Below are positions 27,450 through 38,572 of a DNA stretch of 64,000 bases, in pieces. Both the position numbers and the translations under genes were made by a program. Origin of the DNA: Solanum dulcamara (Eukaryota > Streptophyta > Magnoliopsida > Solanales > Solanaceae); the NCBI RefSeq assembly GCF_947179165.1, contig NC_077240.1:6126001-6190000 (forward strand), in the 5' to 3' direction. Every line of letters starts with the position of its first letter. Position 1 is the first letter of the stretch. The notes beneath the pieces are model-generated. The model ran no database searches. It was not told the DNA's origin and saw only the letters and a list, made by a program, of their open reading frames with translations.

Positions 27450-28655
27450 AGAAGAGAAATGGCCATTACCTAAAAGTGACCAAACAATATTGTTGTTGAT
27501 TTACATGAACAAGAAAGAGAGAGACTTATTAAAGAAATAGCCAAAAAGAAACCTCAAAAAGACAAAAAGTGTTTTTGGCATTTGGTTTCTATTTAGGTAG
27601 AGTTCTGTTTTAAATCCTATGGTCCCTTCATCCATGAAAAAAGGCCTGGTGTGCAAAAATTGTTAAAACTCTCATCATGTGAACAATGCCAGTACTGATG
27701 CTGATTTCTTTGTCCCATTTATACCTTGAGCCTTTTTATTGTTTCCTATTATTAGGAAGGGAGAAAAAAAAACATCTTAATTGATTAAACCTGATAAATG
27801 TTTTCTAATATGATAATTTATCTAGTCATAGTTCAATCCGTTCAACTCTTAATAATTTTTTTTGCTTGTTTTTTTAATTATATAACTTATCACTAAGCAA
27901 AAATATTTAAATGTTTTTGACAAGATTTCTTAGGAGTGTTTTGGAGTACTACACACTAAGTGAAATTAGTCTAACTAGCTTTTAGATGGATTGAACTTAA
28001 ATGAGTCAAGATAGAATAAGTTAACAAATAAGCGGGTAATTAATCAAATTGGACGAGTCATATTTTCATAAATTAATTTTGACAGGTACATCACTTTGTC
28101 TGGTCACTAACAGGAGTCCGGTTTACATATTAGACCAGTTGTCCATGGGCTGTTTTCTGCAGTTTATGGGCTTTGTTAGAAGTACTTTATGAGCCATATG
28201 TTGACCAAAAAAGTTTGAACAAATGAAAAAGCTTCTGTAATTTATAGGCTTTAGATATTAAGATTTTATTATAAATATTTTACAAATGTTCAGCGAAAAA
28301 AAAATGTTATTACTATAGATGATAAATATTTTTTCTTGTAGCATATTTATGTAAGTTTCCCAATTCTAAACTCTTCATTCTTCATTCTTTCCTTGACTGC
28401 TAGCTAAGCAAGGCCTCCTTTCTATCTTAAAAAAACATTTGTTTGGACTTATAATATAATCTCATTTGTAACATGCCTAAGATTTTACAGCTAATTTATC
28501 TACTTAATGCATACTTGAGAATATGTGTAAAAGTTGATTTGGTATATTAAGGGAAGTTATGTCTTTACCAATGCTTATCCATATGAAAATATACCATTTA
28601 TTGCTAATATCATACACCCTATAATACAGAATAATGTGTATAACTTATATACTTG
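27450..28655. other. Spacer between the HMA gene and the LTP gene, left part
   Basis: The HMA 3' untranslated region should be at the left end. The rest is AT-rich without a recognised gene. A block at about 28280-28362 ('cagcgaaaaaaaaatgttat' to 'tttatgtaagtttccc') closely resembles the block at 62908-62985, so it is a dispersed repeat end. Confidence 0.45.
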
Positions 28656-28790
28656 TACTCCCTCGGTTCCAATTTAGATGATGTTTGACTTGACACGAAC
28701 TTTAAAAAGGAGATTTTAAAAATTTATAGTCTAAAACAAGTGAGAGATATTAGTATGGTGAAATAAACATTTTAAAATTGAATCGTTACT
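28656..28790 (+). mobile_element. MITE fragment (tactccctc end)
   Basis: The piece begins 'tactccctcggttccaattt' and continues 'agatgatgtttgacttgac'. It resembles one terminus of the abundant Solanaceae MITEs with 'ctccctccgttccaattt' ends. The opposite end was not found, so this is a one-ended fragment. Weaker relatives are at about 33565-33750 and 38760-38940. Confidence 0.5.
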
Positions 28791-29486
28791 AACTATAACT
28801 AAAAAGTAAAATATAAGCAGACTTCTTTTGGCCTTAGTCCTGTGTAACTGCCAAGCCCCAAACATGAAAAAAAGTATCCTGACATTATGATACATACTTC
28901 AGTGAAACGTACAGTCACCAGACCTTTAAATGTTGTGAATAAAGAAAAGGAACAGTATACTTTTGCTGGTACATGAAAAGGCCAAGATAAATAATTTACC
29001 AAAATTCACTGGCAAACATAAGGAACAGACTATAAAAGTTTGTAAGAATCCTACACAAGAAGAAAAAAGGAACTAAATTTTCACCATAACATGTTGCTAA
29101 AAATAAAGGACAAGTCAATAGAAGAAATAAAATTCCAGCATAAATTAACCAACTAAAGAGTAGTAAAAACAACTCCATTAACCTACTGTATATTGCTATA
29201 GGTGTGCAATTTACTTGTATATTTGTAGAACTAGTTTATTGGAGGGCAATAATGTAATGAAAATTGAAACCCAATTTAACTGGAGGAAGAAGTAAAGATT
29301 TGACAAAAAAAATATCATCCAAATAAGAAGGCTCATCACAAAACAAAGTGATCCCTATTTACGTGGTCTCACAAAATTACCTACCACTACTATAAATAAA
29401 ATTAGAGTACATCAACTATGTAAAGTTTAATGACAAAACATCACGACAACAAATCTGTGCTGCTCGATCTCCCGCAAAACGTGTGA
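28791..29486. other. Spacer downstream of the LTP gene
   Basis: No gene was recognised. Small minus-strand ORFs at 28799-29178 have a hydrophobic, T-rich composition but no similarity that I recognise. The 3' untranslated region of the minus-strand LTP gene should occupy the right end. Confidence 0.35.
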
Positions 29487-31018
29487 TTAGAACCAACAGA
29501 AAAATGCAACCACTACGGTCAGACCCAATTGCCCAAAAGATAGAGCTGCAAGTGTAGTAGAATCGGAACCTCCAGGAGCTGGCACCGGAGCGACCTCACT
29601 CCCTCCCTCAGCTGTGGTTGGGGCAACTGCCGGCATGGTTGGTGATCCAGCAATTGGAGAAAGAGCTGCATCAGCAAATTAAACAACTAAATCCAATACC
29701 ATCTATATAGTCAAAATCAATTTTGTAAACAAATGGATCTTGAGCCTAACTTAACCCCAAACACTAACTCAAAGGGAAGATGGAACTTTTTCATTTTTCA
29801 ACATCTAGACAGGAAAAACGCAACATTCTTATGGTTTCAGATCCACGAGTTAATTAAGTTTATAGTACACATCCTCATAAGAAAAAGAGCAAATAGTAAT
29901 CAAATTAACATTTTTGATAAGAGAAGTAAAATTCACTTAGCTTCTACCTGAAGAACTTTTTAGGAAGATTAAAACTGGTAGAAGACTTCAAAAGGATGGT
30001 AAAGTTGTGCATACACACCACCCTCCCAGACCCCACGTGTGGATATGTTGTTATTCAGGATATCTTAGTTAAGCATGATAGTAAAATTAATATACTGATT
30101 GCATTACGTCAATTCTGTTATTTCAGTTTATTTTGTTTCAGAACAAAATAAAAAAAATTACTGACGCAGCTAATTTAGCTCAGTCAATTGCAATTTGCAG
30201 GGTATTCAACTAGAGGTCAAGATCTAGGAATTATACACCTTAAGTATTTTAAGAATGTAATACGATATTTAAACCAATTTTAAAGTAAACAAATTGAACA
30301 AACCGACATAAAAAGGAACTTAAAATACTATAAACACTAGATCTGTACGTACCGGGAGCAGCTCCAGTGTCAGTGCTCACTGTCCAAATACAAAACAAAC
30401 AAATTAGTAAATTAAATACCAATTAATACATCAAATTACATAGTAGAATTACTCTTAATGATTATTTTATTCAGCAGAAACAGAGCATGTGGTAAGGAAA
30501 ATGCTTTTGCGAAAGATATTAGTACCAATTTAACTTCTAAATGAGATAATTTTCATCGAATGACTTATTTTAAAGTCCACCTGTTTTTAACAGTATTTCT
30601 TTTTGTGTCCAGTCAAGCTACCTCGTATAAATTGAAACAGAAGCAATGTTTATAAGGAAAACTCACATCCACAGTTGCTAACAGAAGGAGCAGAGACATG
30701 GCAAGCAGCAGGAAGAGCCATAGCTTTAGTGACATTAAGAACAACACCCAACTGAGCACTGTTTTTAAAACCCTCACAAAGGCACTCAGCATCAGTTTTC
30801 AACACCATTTTAAGGCCTGAACAGCAAGTACCTTCGGGTTTTTTCTCTGTACTTCCATTTGTAACAAAAGACAAACAGTCAGCCAAGTTTAGTACTAAGT
30901 TGTTGCAGTCTACTGCCGGAGCAGGGGCCGAGCGAGATGCTGATTCTACACTCGTGGAAGAAAAGGCACATATTGCAATAAGGCAAAATAGAACGAATGA
31001 GTTCATTTTGGAAGCCAT
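29487..31018 (-). CDS. GPI-anchored non-specific lipid-transfer protein (LTPG/xylogen-like)
   Basis: Three exons on the minus strand: 30667-31018, 30353-30379 (only 27 bases) and 29487-29665. They join in frame to 185 residues. Layout: signal peptide ([20 protein letters not shown]), an eight-cysteine lipid-transfer domain with the order C, C, CC, CxC, C, C (pieces: [44 protein letters not shown]), a Pro/Ala/Ser/Thr-rich linker ([20 protein letters not shown]) and a hydrophobic tail ([11 protein letters not shown]) that fits a GPI-anchor signal. The family carries lipids at the cell surface and wall, for example for cuticle or xylogen-type functions; the ligand is unknown. The start ATG is the first in the frame. 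Intron 1 is 287 bp and intron 2 is 687 bp. Confidence 0.9.
29995..30056 (+). mobile_element. LINE/SINE 3' tail fragment in LTP intron 2
   Basis: The words 'gtgcatacacaccaccctcc', 'cagaccccacgtgtggatat' and 'gttgttattc' match the 3' end of the LINE at 50555-51535 ('tgcgtacactttaccctccc', 'cagaccccacattgtgggat', TTG repeats). Similar small fragments lie near 27045-27085 and 31880-31900. All are 3' ends only. Confidence 0.6.
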
Positions 31019-34005
31019 ATTTTGAGAAAGAAAAAAGGTGAGAGTTGTGAGGGAGGAGTGGAGAGTTTTGGGAACTTTTCTGTTTTTGAGTTGCAGAATG
31101 CAGATGAAAGGTTGGAATGAGGTATAAATGGAGTAAAAGGAGAATGGGGCAGGTAAAGAGTCGGGTCGGGTTGGCTATGACTATATTTACATCAATTTAT
31201 GTGCCCCGATTAAAATTTTAACACTCAAAATTCTAAATTATGACTGTGAATTTGAAGAAAAAGTTTTAAATTTTTAGGCATTAACATAAAAGCTCTTTTA
31301 TAATTTAGCATTATCTGATATTTATGCTTTTTATTTTGAATGAACATAAATAAATACTTACTATGTATAAAATTCACAAGAAGACGCACACACAATATTA
31401 TATTAAAAAAATATATTTATTTATTCAATTTTACATAAGTTTAAATGTATATCTATGCATATTCAATGCTAAAAAATAAATTATTAGCTAAAAATCAAGT
31501 TAAAAAACACGTTTAGTTATTATGTCAAATTTATATATTTAAAAATTATATAAAAATATTATAAATTATAGTTATTAATAACTTTTAAAAAAATTAAAAA
31601 TAATTTTAATTAAAAAATAATTAATTTTTAAAATTCCAACCATAGCACATAAATATTGCTTAAGAAATAAACATGAAAGGACACATGGTGGAGAATCCTG
31701 AATTAATGTGTCTTTCTTATGCTGAACCCTATTAAATGTCATCTCTTTTCTACCGTATATTTTATTTTTTGGTGTTGCCTTTTCTTTTAATACCCTTTTA
31801 AACAAAGTTGTCGAGCTAGTTTACTTTAATATTTATTTCCCCATTTTATTTTATTTATTTATTTTAAATTAATTTATTGTACTGGGTTGTTGTTGTTGTA
31901 TTTTAAATTAATTTATTTAAAAATTAAAAATTCTTTATTACTTAATTTTTAATTTACTTTTATCATTAAGTATATTTATTTTAGATATATATATTTTTAA
32001 AATTATTCAATTTATTATATTTAAAAATAATATAATAAAATTATTATTTTATAATTAATTTTTAACATGCATCTTAAGTTAAATATGGACAAATAAAACT
32101 GAAAGAGGGAGAATACACTGGATATAGGACTGTTTATATTTTGCATCTTTTATGACGTTTTGATTATAAACAAGTTGCTAAATTACGTGAGTACTTTTCA
32201 CTAACTATTCATTTGCCTATCAAATTTAGTATTTCGATACAGTATTTTTGCACGTAACTAACATAGAGATAGAAAGATGAGTTAGACAGTAACGGTTACG
32301 ATACGTTAAGATTTCAACTAATTACACTACATTTTGATATGTGTTGGCTCCACTACTTTTTTTCTACCTATGTTAAGAAATACCAAAATTCCAGAGACTT
32401 TTCTGAGGGTGTTTTACTTAGCAGGGAATAGAAACTCATAGAGGAAAAACATAATCACTATTCTACGTTAATCGTTTGATTTTAAATCAGTTGGCCTTTT
32501 TTTTTTCCCGACAACAACTTTAAAATGGAGAAAATATTCTCTCGCGAGTTATTATTATGATTATGTATGGAAAATTTTAGTAGGATAATTGATGGATTAT
32601 TTGAAATTATACATGGGGTGAGGATTTGATTTTTCCTTACTGTAATTCTCTCCCTATTTTTTCCTACTTTCAACTTCTTTAAAAACAAAAACAAAAAAAG
32701 GAATATGATTATGTGGATATTGGGACCCATAATTAACAAGTTTATATTTTGAAAAGGGGCTAGTCAAACGTTTAAATACGACCGATGAGCCCTTATTTTT
32801 AGGAGAAAATTGATAAGAAGTTGAAAGAACTCCATTGGACTTTGCCAACGGCTAAAAATGAAAAGGAAACGCCGTATAATACCCCTAAATTTGAGCTGAA
32901 AGGTCAAAACTTCTGTTTTGTTTTGTATGCCTACTACAGTGAGGCTCTTGAATTAGCACCAAATTAAATAATTCCAACACACGTTAATAATACTAGTAAA
33001 AATACAAACAAATGAATTGGAAATAATTGATCATGTTACAATGAGAATCAAACAAAGACATTTTGATTTCAGCAGACTGATCTTAATTACTTGGTAACCT
33101 ATTAGGCCAAACTTCATTAACCACTGTTGAAGTTTTTCTAATGCTTGGTTTTTTTTTTCGGGTCTCCTTCCAATAATGCTCAAAGACATGACAGTGCTTG
33201 GTACGATGAAAAAGTAGCACAATCCATGCGTAAAAGGGGATGGAATATTTTGAGACAGCTAATTAAGAGAAATGTCCTACCAAAAATGACTTCTTCTTTG
33301 ATAATTGTCACTTCAAAAAGACCAACCATATTCCTTGGCATGCAAATCCTACTATGATGATATTTGTTGCTCAATTTAAAATAAAAATAATAAAAAAAAG
33401 ATAAACAATTAATTAGACTAGTTTCTTTTACATTTGAAAAGGATAAAGTGGGACACTTTAAGGCCTAAATTGACGCACAACAATTCCACTTTTTCTGCAG
33501 AATTTGTAATTGAAACACATGGATGGGGAATCATTGTGATCCCTCAAAATCATTTTGAATACTACTTTTCTCGTCTCAATTTATTTATCTTATAAATTTA
33601 TTTGGACATAAATTTTAAAAATAAATAAAAAAAATTGAATTTTATAATTTTAATTAAAAATATTACCATGTAAAATATTTGAAATTAAAAAACTTACCAG
33701 TACTATCTATCAATAATAATAATAATAATAAAATAAAAATATTTATACGCTGTCAGATATATGCGGCTCAAAGTTTGAATTCCATTTTCAAATTTGGTCA
33801 GCCACTATTAAGTTTGGTGTTCACTAAATGCCACACGTCACATCTTGCATAGAGCCAGTCACTATACATCATAATTGATCACCATGTAAAATTCAAATTT
33901 TTGAATTTAACTGTTAAATTTTTAAATTTAGAATATGAGTCGCCAAGTGCTTATGCAATTATATGCACATTAGTTGGAAAGAAAAAGTTATATTATGGTT
34001 CTCCC
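31019..34005. other. Long AT-rich spacer, no gene recognised
   Basis: The right side of the LTP gene (31019-31200) should be its promoter and leader. The rest is very AT-rich, with no coding region I can support. ORFs at 31575-31805, 32482-32848 and 33031-33374 lack similarity and overlap on opposite strands. An (ATA)n run lies at 33714-33733. The block 33565-33750 resembles a decayed MITE. Confidence 0.45.
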
Positions 34006-34225
34006 CGTTAGAAAGCAAGTAGGAAAAGCAAAGTTGTTGTTCACTTGTTGCTTCTATTTTTTTTATATGAGTGGCAAGTTGTTCACTAATTTTAATTTTG
34101 TTTTGGTTATAAATTGTCAAAGTTTGGTAATTGAAATATGAATATAGATACTGCAATATCTCTCAATTCTCTCTTTATCTTACTCTCTTCTCCTTATTTT
34201 GTTAAATTTAGTTTATTTTATAACA
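34006..34225 (+). repeat. 5' LTR of the copia element (220 bp)
   Basis: It starts cgttagaaagcaag, where the 3' LTR has tgttagaaagcaag, and ends in ttataaca like the 3' LTR. It has about 32 bases not present in the other copy (around 34045-34080). The sequence after it, 'cgttgtcagcacgagactct', is where a primer-binding site would be. I did not assign a tRNA. Confidence 0.85.
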
Positions 34226-34352
34226 CGTTGTCAGCACGAGACTCTAATTTTTTTTCAGAAAATTAACTTCTATATCAGGTATATTTACTGAAAAAATTTA
34301 ATTTTAGTTGTCATTGTTATTTCTAAATTAATTTCTATCTCAATTTTTCATC

Positions 34353-35402
34353 ATGTTGGACTTGTCAAAATTGGAGTTTGTGGCACTTGATATTTCTGGC
34401 AAAAATTATTTGTCATGGGTACTTAATGCTGAAATTTACCTTACCGCTAAGGGTCTTGGTAATGCTATAATCGAAGAAAATAAAACATCAAGTCGGGATA
34501 AAGCGAAAGCTATGATTCTCCTTCGTCATCATTTAGATGAAAGCCTGAAGGTTGAATACTTTATAGTGAAAGATCCACTTGAATTGTGGAAAGATTTAAA
34601 AGGAAGGTATTACCACCTCAGGGCAACAGTATTGCCAAGGGCTCGTTATGAGTGGATGCACTTACGATTTCAAGATTTTAAAACTGTAATTGAGTATAAC
34701 CTGTTGTATTTAGAATAACTTCTCAATTAAAATTATGTGGGGAAACTATAAATGATGAGGACATGTTAGAAAAGACACTAACTACTTTTCATGCCTCTAA
34801 TGTGATATTACAGTAACAATATCATGAAAAAGGTTTTAAAAAATACTCTGAATTGATCTCATGCCTTCTAGTTGCTGAGCAACATAGTGCTATTTTAATG
34901 AAAAATCATGAAGTCCGTCCTACTGGAACTGCTCCGTTACCGAAAGCAAATGTGGTAGAAGCACAGGGTCAATCTGAAAGAAGATAAACTAAAAATCAAT
35001 GCCACAATAATGTGCGTGAACGTGAAAATGGCAGAAGACGATATAATAATCGTCGTGGCGGTGGTCAACAAAAAAGGGAGAACAATATGAGTTCTCAAAG
35101 TGGCCTTTCAAGAATTAACTGTCATCGTTGTAGCATGAAAGACCACTGAAAAAATGAATGTCGAACGCCTGAGCATTTTGTATGGCTTTATCAAAATTCC
35201 TTCAAAAAAGGCAAATAGAGGTAGTGCATCTTCTTCTAATGCTCGGATAGAGTTACACTTGGCGTTTGAAAATAATGTTGAGGCAAGAATTTCGCATAAT
35301 GATAATATTAAAGCAAATCTGGCTTTGAAGGATAACGATTTTAATGACTTTAATGATATTACTCATTTGGAGGTTGAAGACTTCTTTAAGGATTATAATT
35401 GA
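34353..35402 (+). pseudogene. Broken gag region of the copia element
   Basis: The first part (34353-34718) is a clean open frame with the gag-type pieces NYLSWVLNAEIYL and DPLELWKDLKGRYY. A stop follows at 34716-34718 and the homologous frame continues with further stops. The zinc knuckle near 35120-35160 has the C-x2-C-x4-H-x4-C spacing (CHRCSMKDH...C), but a stop codon sits directly after the histidine, where relatives have an aromatic residue. A final open piece runs 35154-35402. Confidence 0.8.
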
Positions 35403-35619
35403 TGTTTAATTTCATTATATGATTTACAATATGCTGTCGTTTTTATGTACTTTTGATTATCATATTTTTACGTTTATCTATTTAAAAGAAAAGAAGAAAA
35501 AATGACTTATGTTTTTCTAACAATATTGTTACTTATTTTATCTCTTATAATGTATTCTTATTTTATGAAGATAAATAAATTTCACAGTATTCAATTGGAT
35601 CCAAGATGAGTAATTGAGA

Positions 35620-36735
35620 TATGTGTCTTTTGGATAGTGCCACAACTTATACGATATTAAAAAAAAATATTTTTGTCATTTGATTATGAAAAAGGTCTAT
35701 GTCAATACAATATCCGGTAGTACAAAATTAATTGAAAGCTTTGGAAGAGCGACCTTATTACTATCTGGAGGAACGATATTGGTAATTAATAATACATTGT
35801 ATTATAGTAAGCCTCAAAGAAACTTGTTAAGTTTCAAGGTTATTCGCCAAAATTGCTATTATATTGAGACTGCGAATGAAGGAAAAGTTGAATACATTTA
35901 TATTACTACAATAAATACAGAGAAGAAAATTGTGCACGAAATATTACCTGCACTTTCCTCTGGATTGTACCATACAAATATTGGTACTATTGAATCACAT
36001 GCCATAGTAAATAAAATATTTACTGATTCTAATGATTTTATCATTTGGCATGACCGGTTGGGCCATCCCGGTTATAATATGATGCGCAAAATTATTGAGA
36101 ATTCACATGGACACACTTTGAAGAATTAGAAAATTATTCAATCTAAGGAATTCTCTTGCGTTACTTGTTCCTAAGAAAAATTGATTATTAAACCATCAAC
36201 AACTAAGATTGGAATTGAATCTCCTGCGTTTCTGAAACGTATACATGGTGATATATGTGGCCAATTCATCCTTCATGTGAACCATTTAAATATTATATGA
36301 TTTTGATAGATGCATCTACAAGATGATCACATGTGTGCTTATTATCAACTCGCAACATGATTTTTGCAAGATTCTTAGCTCAAATTATAAGATTAAGAAC
36401 ACAATTTCCAGATTATGCAATAAAGATAATTCGTCTTGATAATGCTCGTGAATTTACATCTCAATCCTTTAATGATTATTGTATGTCTGTTGGAAAAAAA
36501 GTTAAGCATCCGGTCGCTCATGTTCATACTCAAAATGGTCTAGTAGAATCATTAATTAAACGTCTCCAATTGATAGCTAGACCATTGCTAATGAGGACAA
36601 AACTTCCTCTTTCAGTATGGGGGCATGCTATTTTGCATGCAGCAGCACTTGTGCACATAAGGCAAACAAATTTTTATAAATTTTCCCCATTACAGTTGAC
36701 TTGTAGTCCAAGATTTTTCGCAAAGGCCTGACATT
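35620..36735 (+). pseudogene. Broken protease/integrase region of the copia element
   Basis: A protease-like DSATTYTI piece near 35635 is followed by the GAG-pre-integrase segment (WHDRLGHPGYNMM near 36050). The integrase core is at about 36240-36720, with IIRLDNAREFTSQSFNDYC and HTQNGLVESLIKRLQ. Stops interrupt the frame at 36127-36129 and elsewhere, and the integrase is truncated at the deletion near 36715-36740. Confidence 0.8.
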
Positions 36736-38092
36736 GACTATATGAAAATATATTCTCCTATCGTTGATGCAATTACCTTCAGGTATCTAATGAATTTGAC
36801 AGCTTATGAAAAGCTTGAAATGCACATAATGGACGTGGTCACTGCTTATTTATATGGCTCATTGAACCATGACATTTTTATGAAAATTTCCGAAGGGTTC
36901 AAATTGCCTAAAGCATACAATGATTCTCGAGAAACTTGCTCAATAAAGCTTCAGAAATTCTTATACGAATTGAAACAATCAGGGCGCATGTGGTACAATC
37001 GTCTTAGCGAATATTTGCTAAAAGAAGGATATAAAAATAATTAAATTTGCCCTTGTGTCTTTATGAAAAAGGTATGGATCTGAATTTTTCATAATAGCAG
37101 TATATGTTGATGATTTGAATATTATTAGAACTCCGAAAGAACTTCCAAAGGCAGTAAACTGTCTGAAAAAAGGAGTTTGAAATGAAAGACCTCAAAAAGA
37201 TTTTTTTTGTCTTGGTCTACAAATTGAACATTTTACAAATGAGATATTTGTAAATCAGTCAACATATATTGAAAATATTTTAAAGAGGTTTTATATGGAT
37301 AAAATACATCTATTGAGTACCCCAATGGTTGTGAGATCTCTTAATATTAATACAGATCCGTTTCGACCTCATGAAAATGATGAAAAACTTATTGGTGCTG
37401 AAATACCATATCTTAGTGCAATTGGTGCATTAATGTATCTTGCCAACAATTTTATATCAGATATAGTTTTCTCTGCAAGCTTGTTATCAAGATTTAGTTC
37501 TTCTCCAACACGAAGACACGGGAATGAAATTAAGCATATATTCAGATACTTTCAAGGGACTATTGATATGAGATTTTTTTACTCAAATGAATCCACGTCA
37601 CAATTGATTGGTTACGCAAATGCGAGATATTTTTCTGATCCCCATAAAGGTCGATTGCAGACAGACTATTTATTTACATGTGGTGGTACAACTATATCAT
37701 GACGTTCAACAAAGCAAACTATGATTGTCACTTCCTCAAATCATGCAGAGATAATAGCCACTCACGAAGCAAGTCGAGAATGCGTTTGGTTAATATCAAT
37801 AACTCAACACATTCAAGAAACATGTGACCTTTCTTTGAAAAGAAACGTTCCAACAATATTGTATGAAGACAATGTTGCATGTATAGTTCAACTGAAGGGA
37901 GGATACATCAAAGGAGATAGAACAAAACCTATTTCACCAATTTTTTTTTATACTCATGATCTTCAAAAGAAGGGTGAAATAGATGTCCAACAAGTTCGTT
38001 CAAGTGACAATTTAGTAGGTATGTTTTCCAAGGCATTGCCGACTTCAACCTTTGAGAAAATGATATACAAAATTGGAATGCGACGTCTTTGA
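36720..38092 (+). pseudogene. Broken reverse transcriptase/RNase H region of the copia element
   Basis: It starts abruptly inside the reverse transcriptase (PDIDYMKIYSPIVDAITFR, then MDVVTAYLYGSL and LYELKQSGRMWYNRL). The frame stops at 37042-37044. The catalytic segment YVDDL is still legible near 37110, but in a different, interrupted frame. The RNase H part (37295-38092) contains SNHAEIIATHEASRECVWL, LYEDNVACI and an end typical of the group (KALPTSTFEKMIYKIGMRRL). It is not functional. Confidence 0.8.
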
Positions 38093-38384
38093 GATATCAA
38101 ATGAAGTTTTCATTAGGGGGAGTAAAATACGTGCTGCACTCTTTTTCCTTAACCAAGGTTTTGTTCCACTGGATTTTCCTGGTAAGGTTTTTAATGAGGC
38201 AGCACTCAAGGTGCATTACCAGATGCGTGTATTCTTTTTTCTTCACTAGGCTTTTTTTCCACTGGGGTTTTCCTAGTAAAGTTTTAAAGAGGCACAACAT
38301 CAATCGGTGTTCAAAATAACTATGTATATTATTTCTTGTAAAATTTTTATTGAGAGACATTACACGTGGACATCTAAGGGGGAT

Positions 38385-38572
38385 TGTTAGAAAGCAAGTA
38401 GGAAGATCAAGTGGTTGTCCACTAGTTGCCCACTAATTTTAATCTTGTTTTAGCTATAAATTGCCAAAGTTTGACAATTAAAATATGAATATAGATACTG
38501 CAATATTTCTTAATTCTCTCTTTATCTCACTCTCTCCTCCTTATTTTGCTAAATTTAATTTATTTTATAACA
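38385..38572 (+). repeat. 3' LTR of the copia element (188 bp)
   Basis: It begins tgttagaaagcaag right after the purine tract and ends ttataaca. It is the same as the 5' LTR apart from the shorter segment and many single-base differences. Confidence 0.88.

Larger units (their letters stand above)
34006..38572 (+). mobile_element. Decayed Ty1/copia LTR retrotransposon
   Basis: It is bounded by two similar long terminal repeats (34006-34225 and 38385-38572) and carries gag, integrase, reverse transcriptase and RNase H pieces in the copia order, so integrase precedes reverse transcriptase. Just before the 3' LTR is a purine tract 'aaggggga'. The flanking five bases, ctccc on the left and cttcc on the right, are a degenerate target duplication. 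Several stops and frameshifts break the reading frame. A deletion joins the end of the integrase core to the start of the reverse transcriptase. It is dead, and old enough to have diverged LTRs. Confidence 0.92.

Noticed and set aside
33031..33374. Overlapping ORFs on both strands.
   Set aside because: No recognisable domain, AT-rich, and mutually antisense; no splice partners seen.
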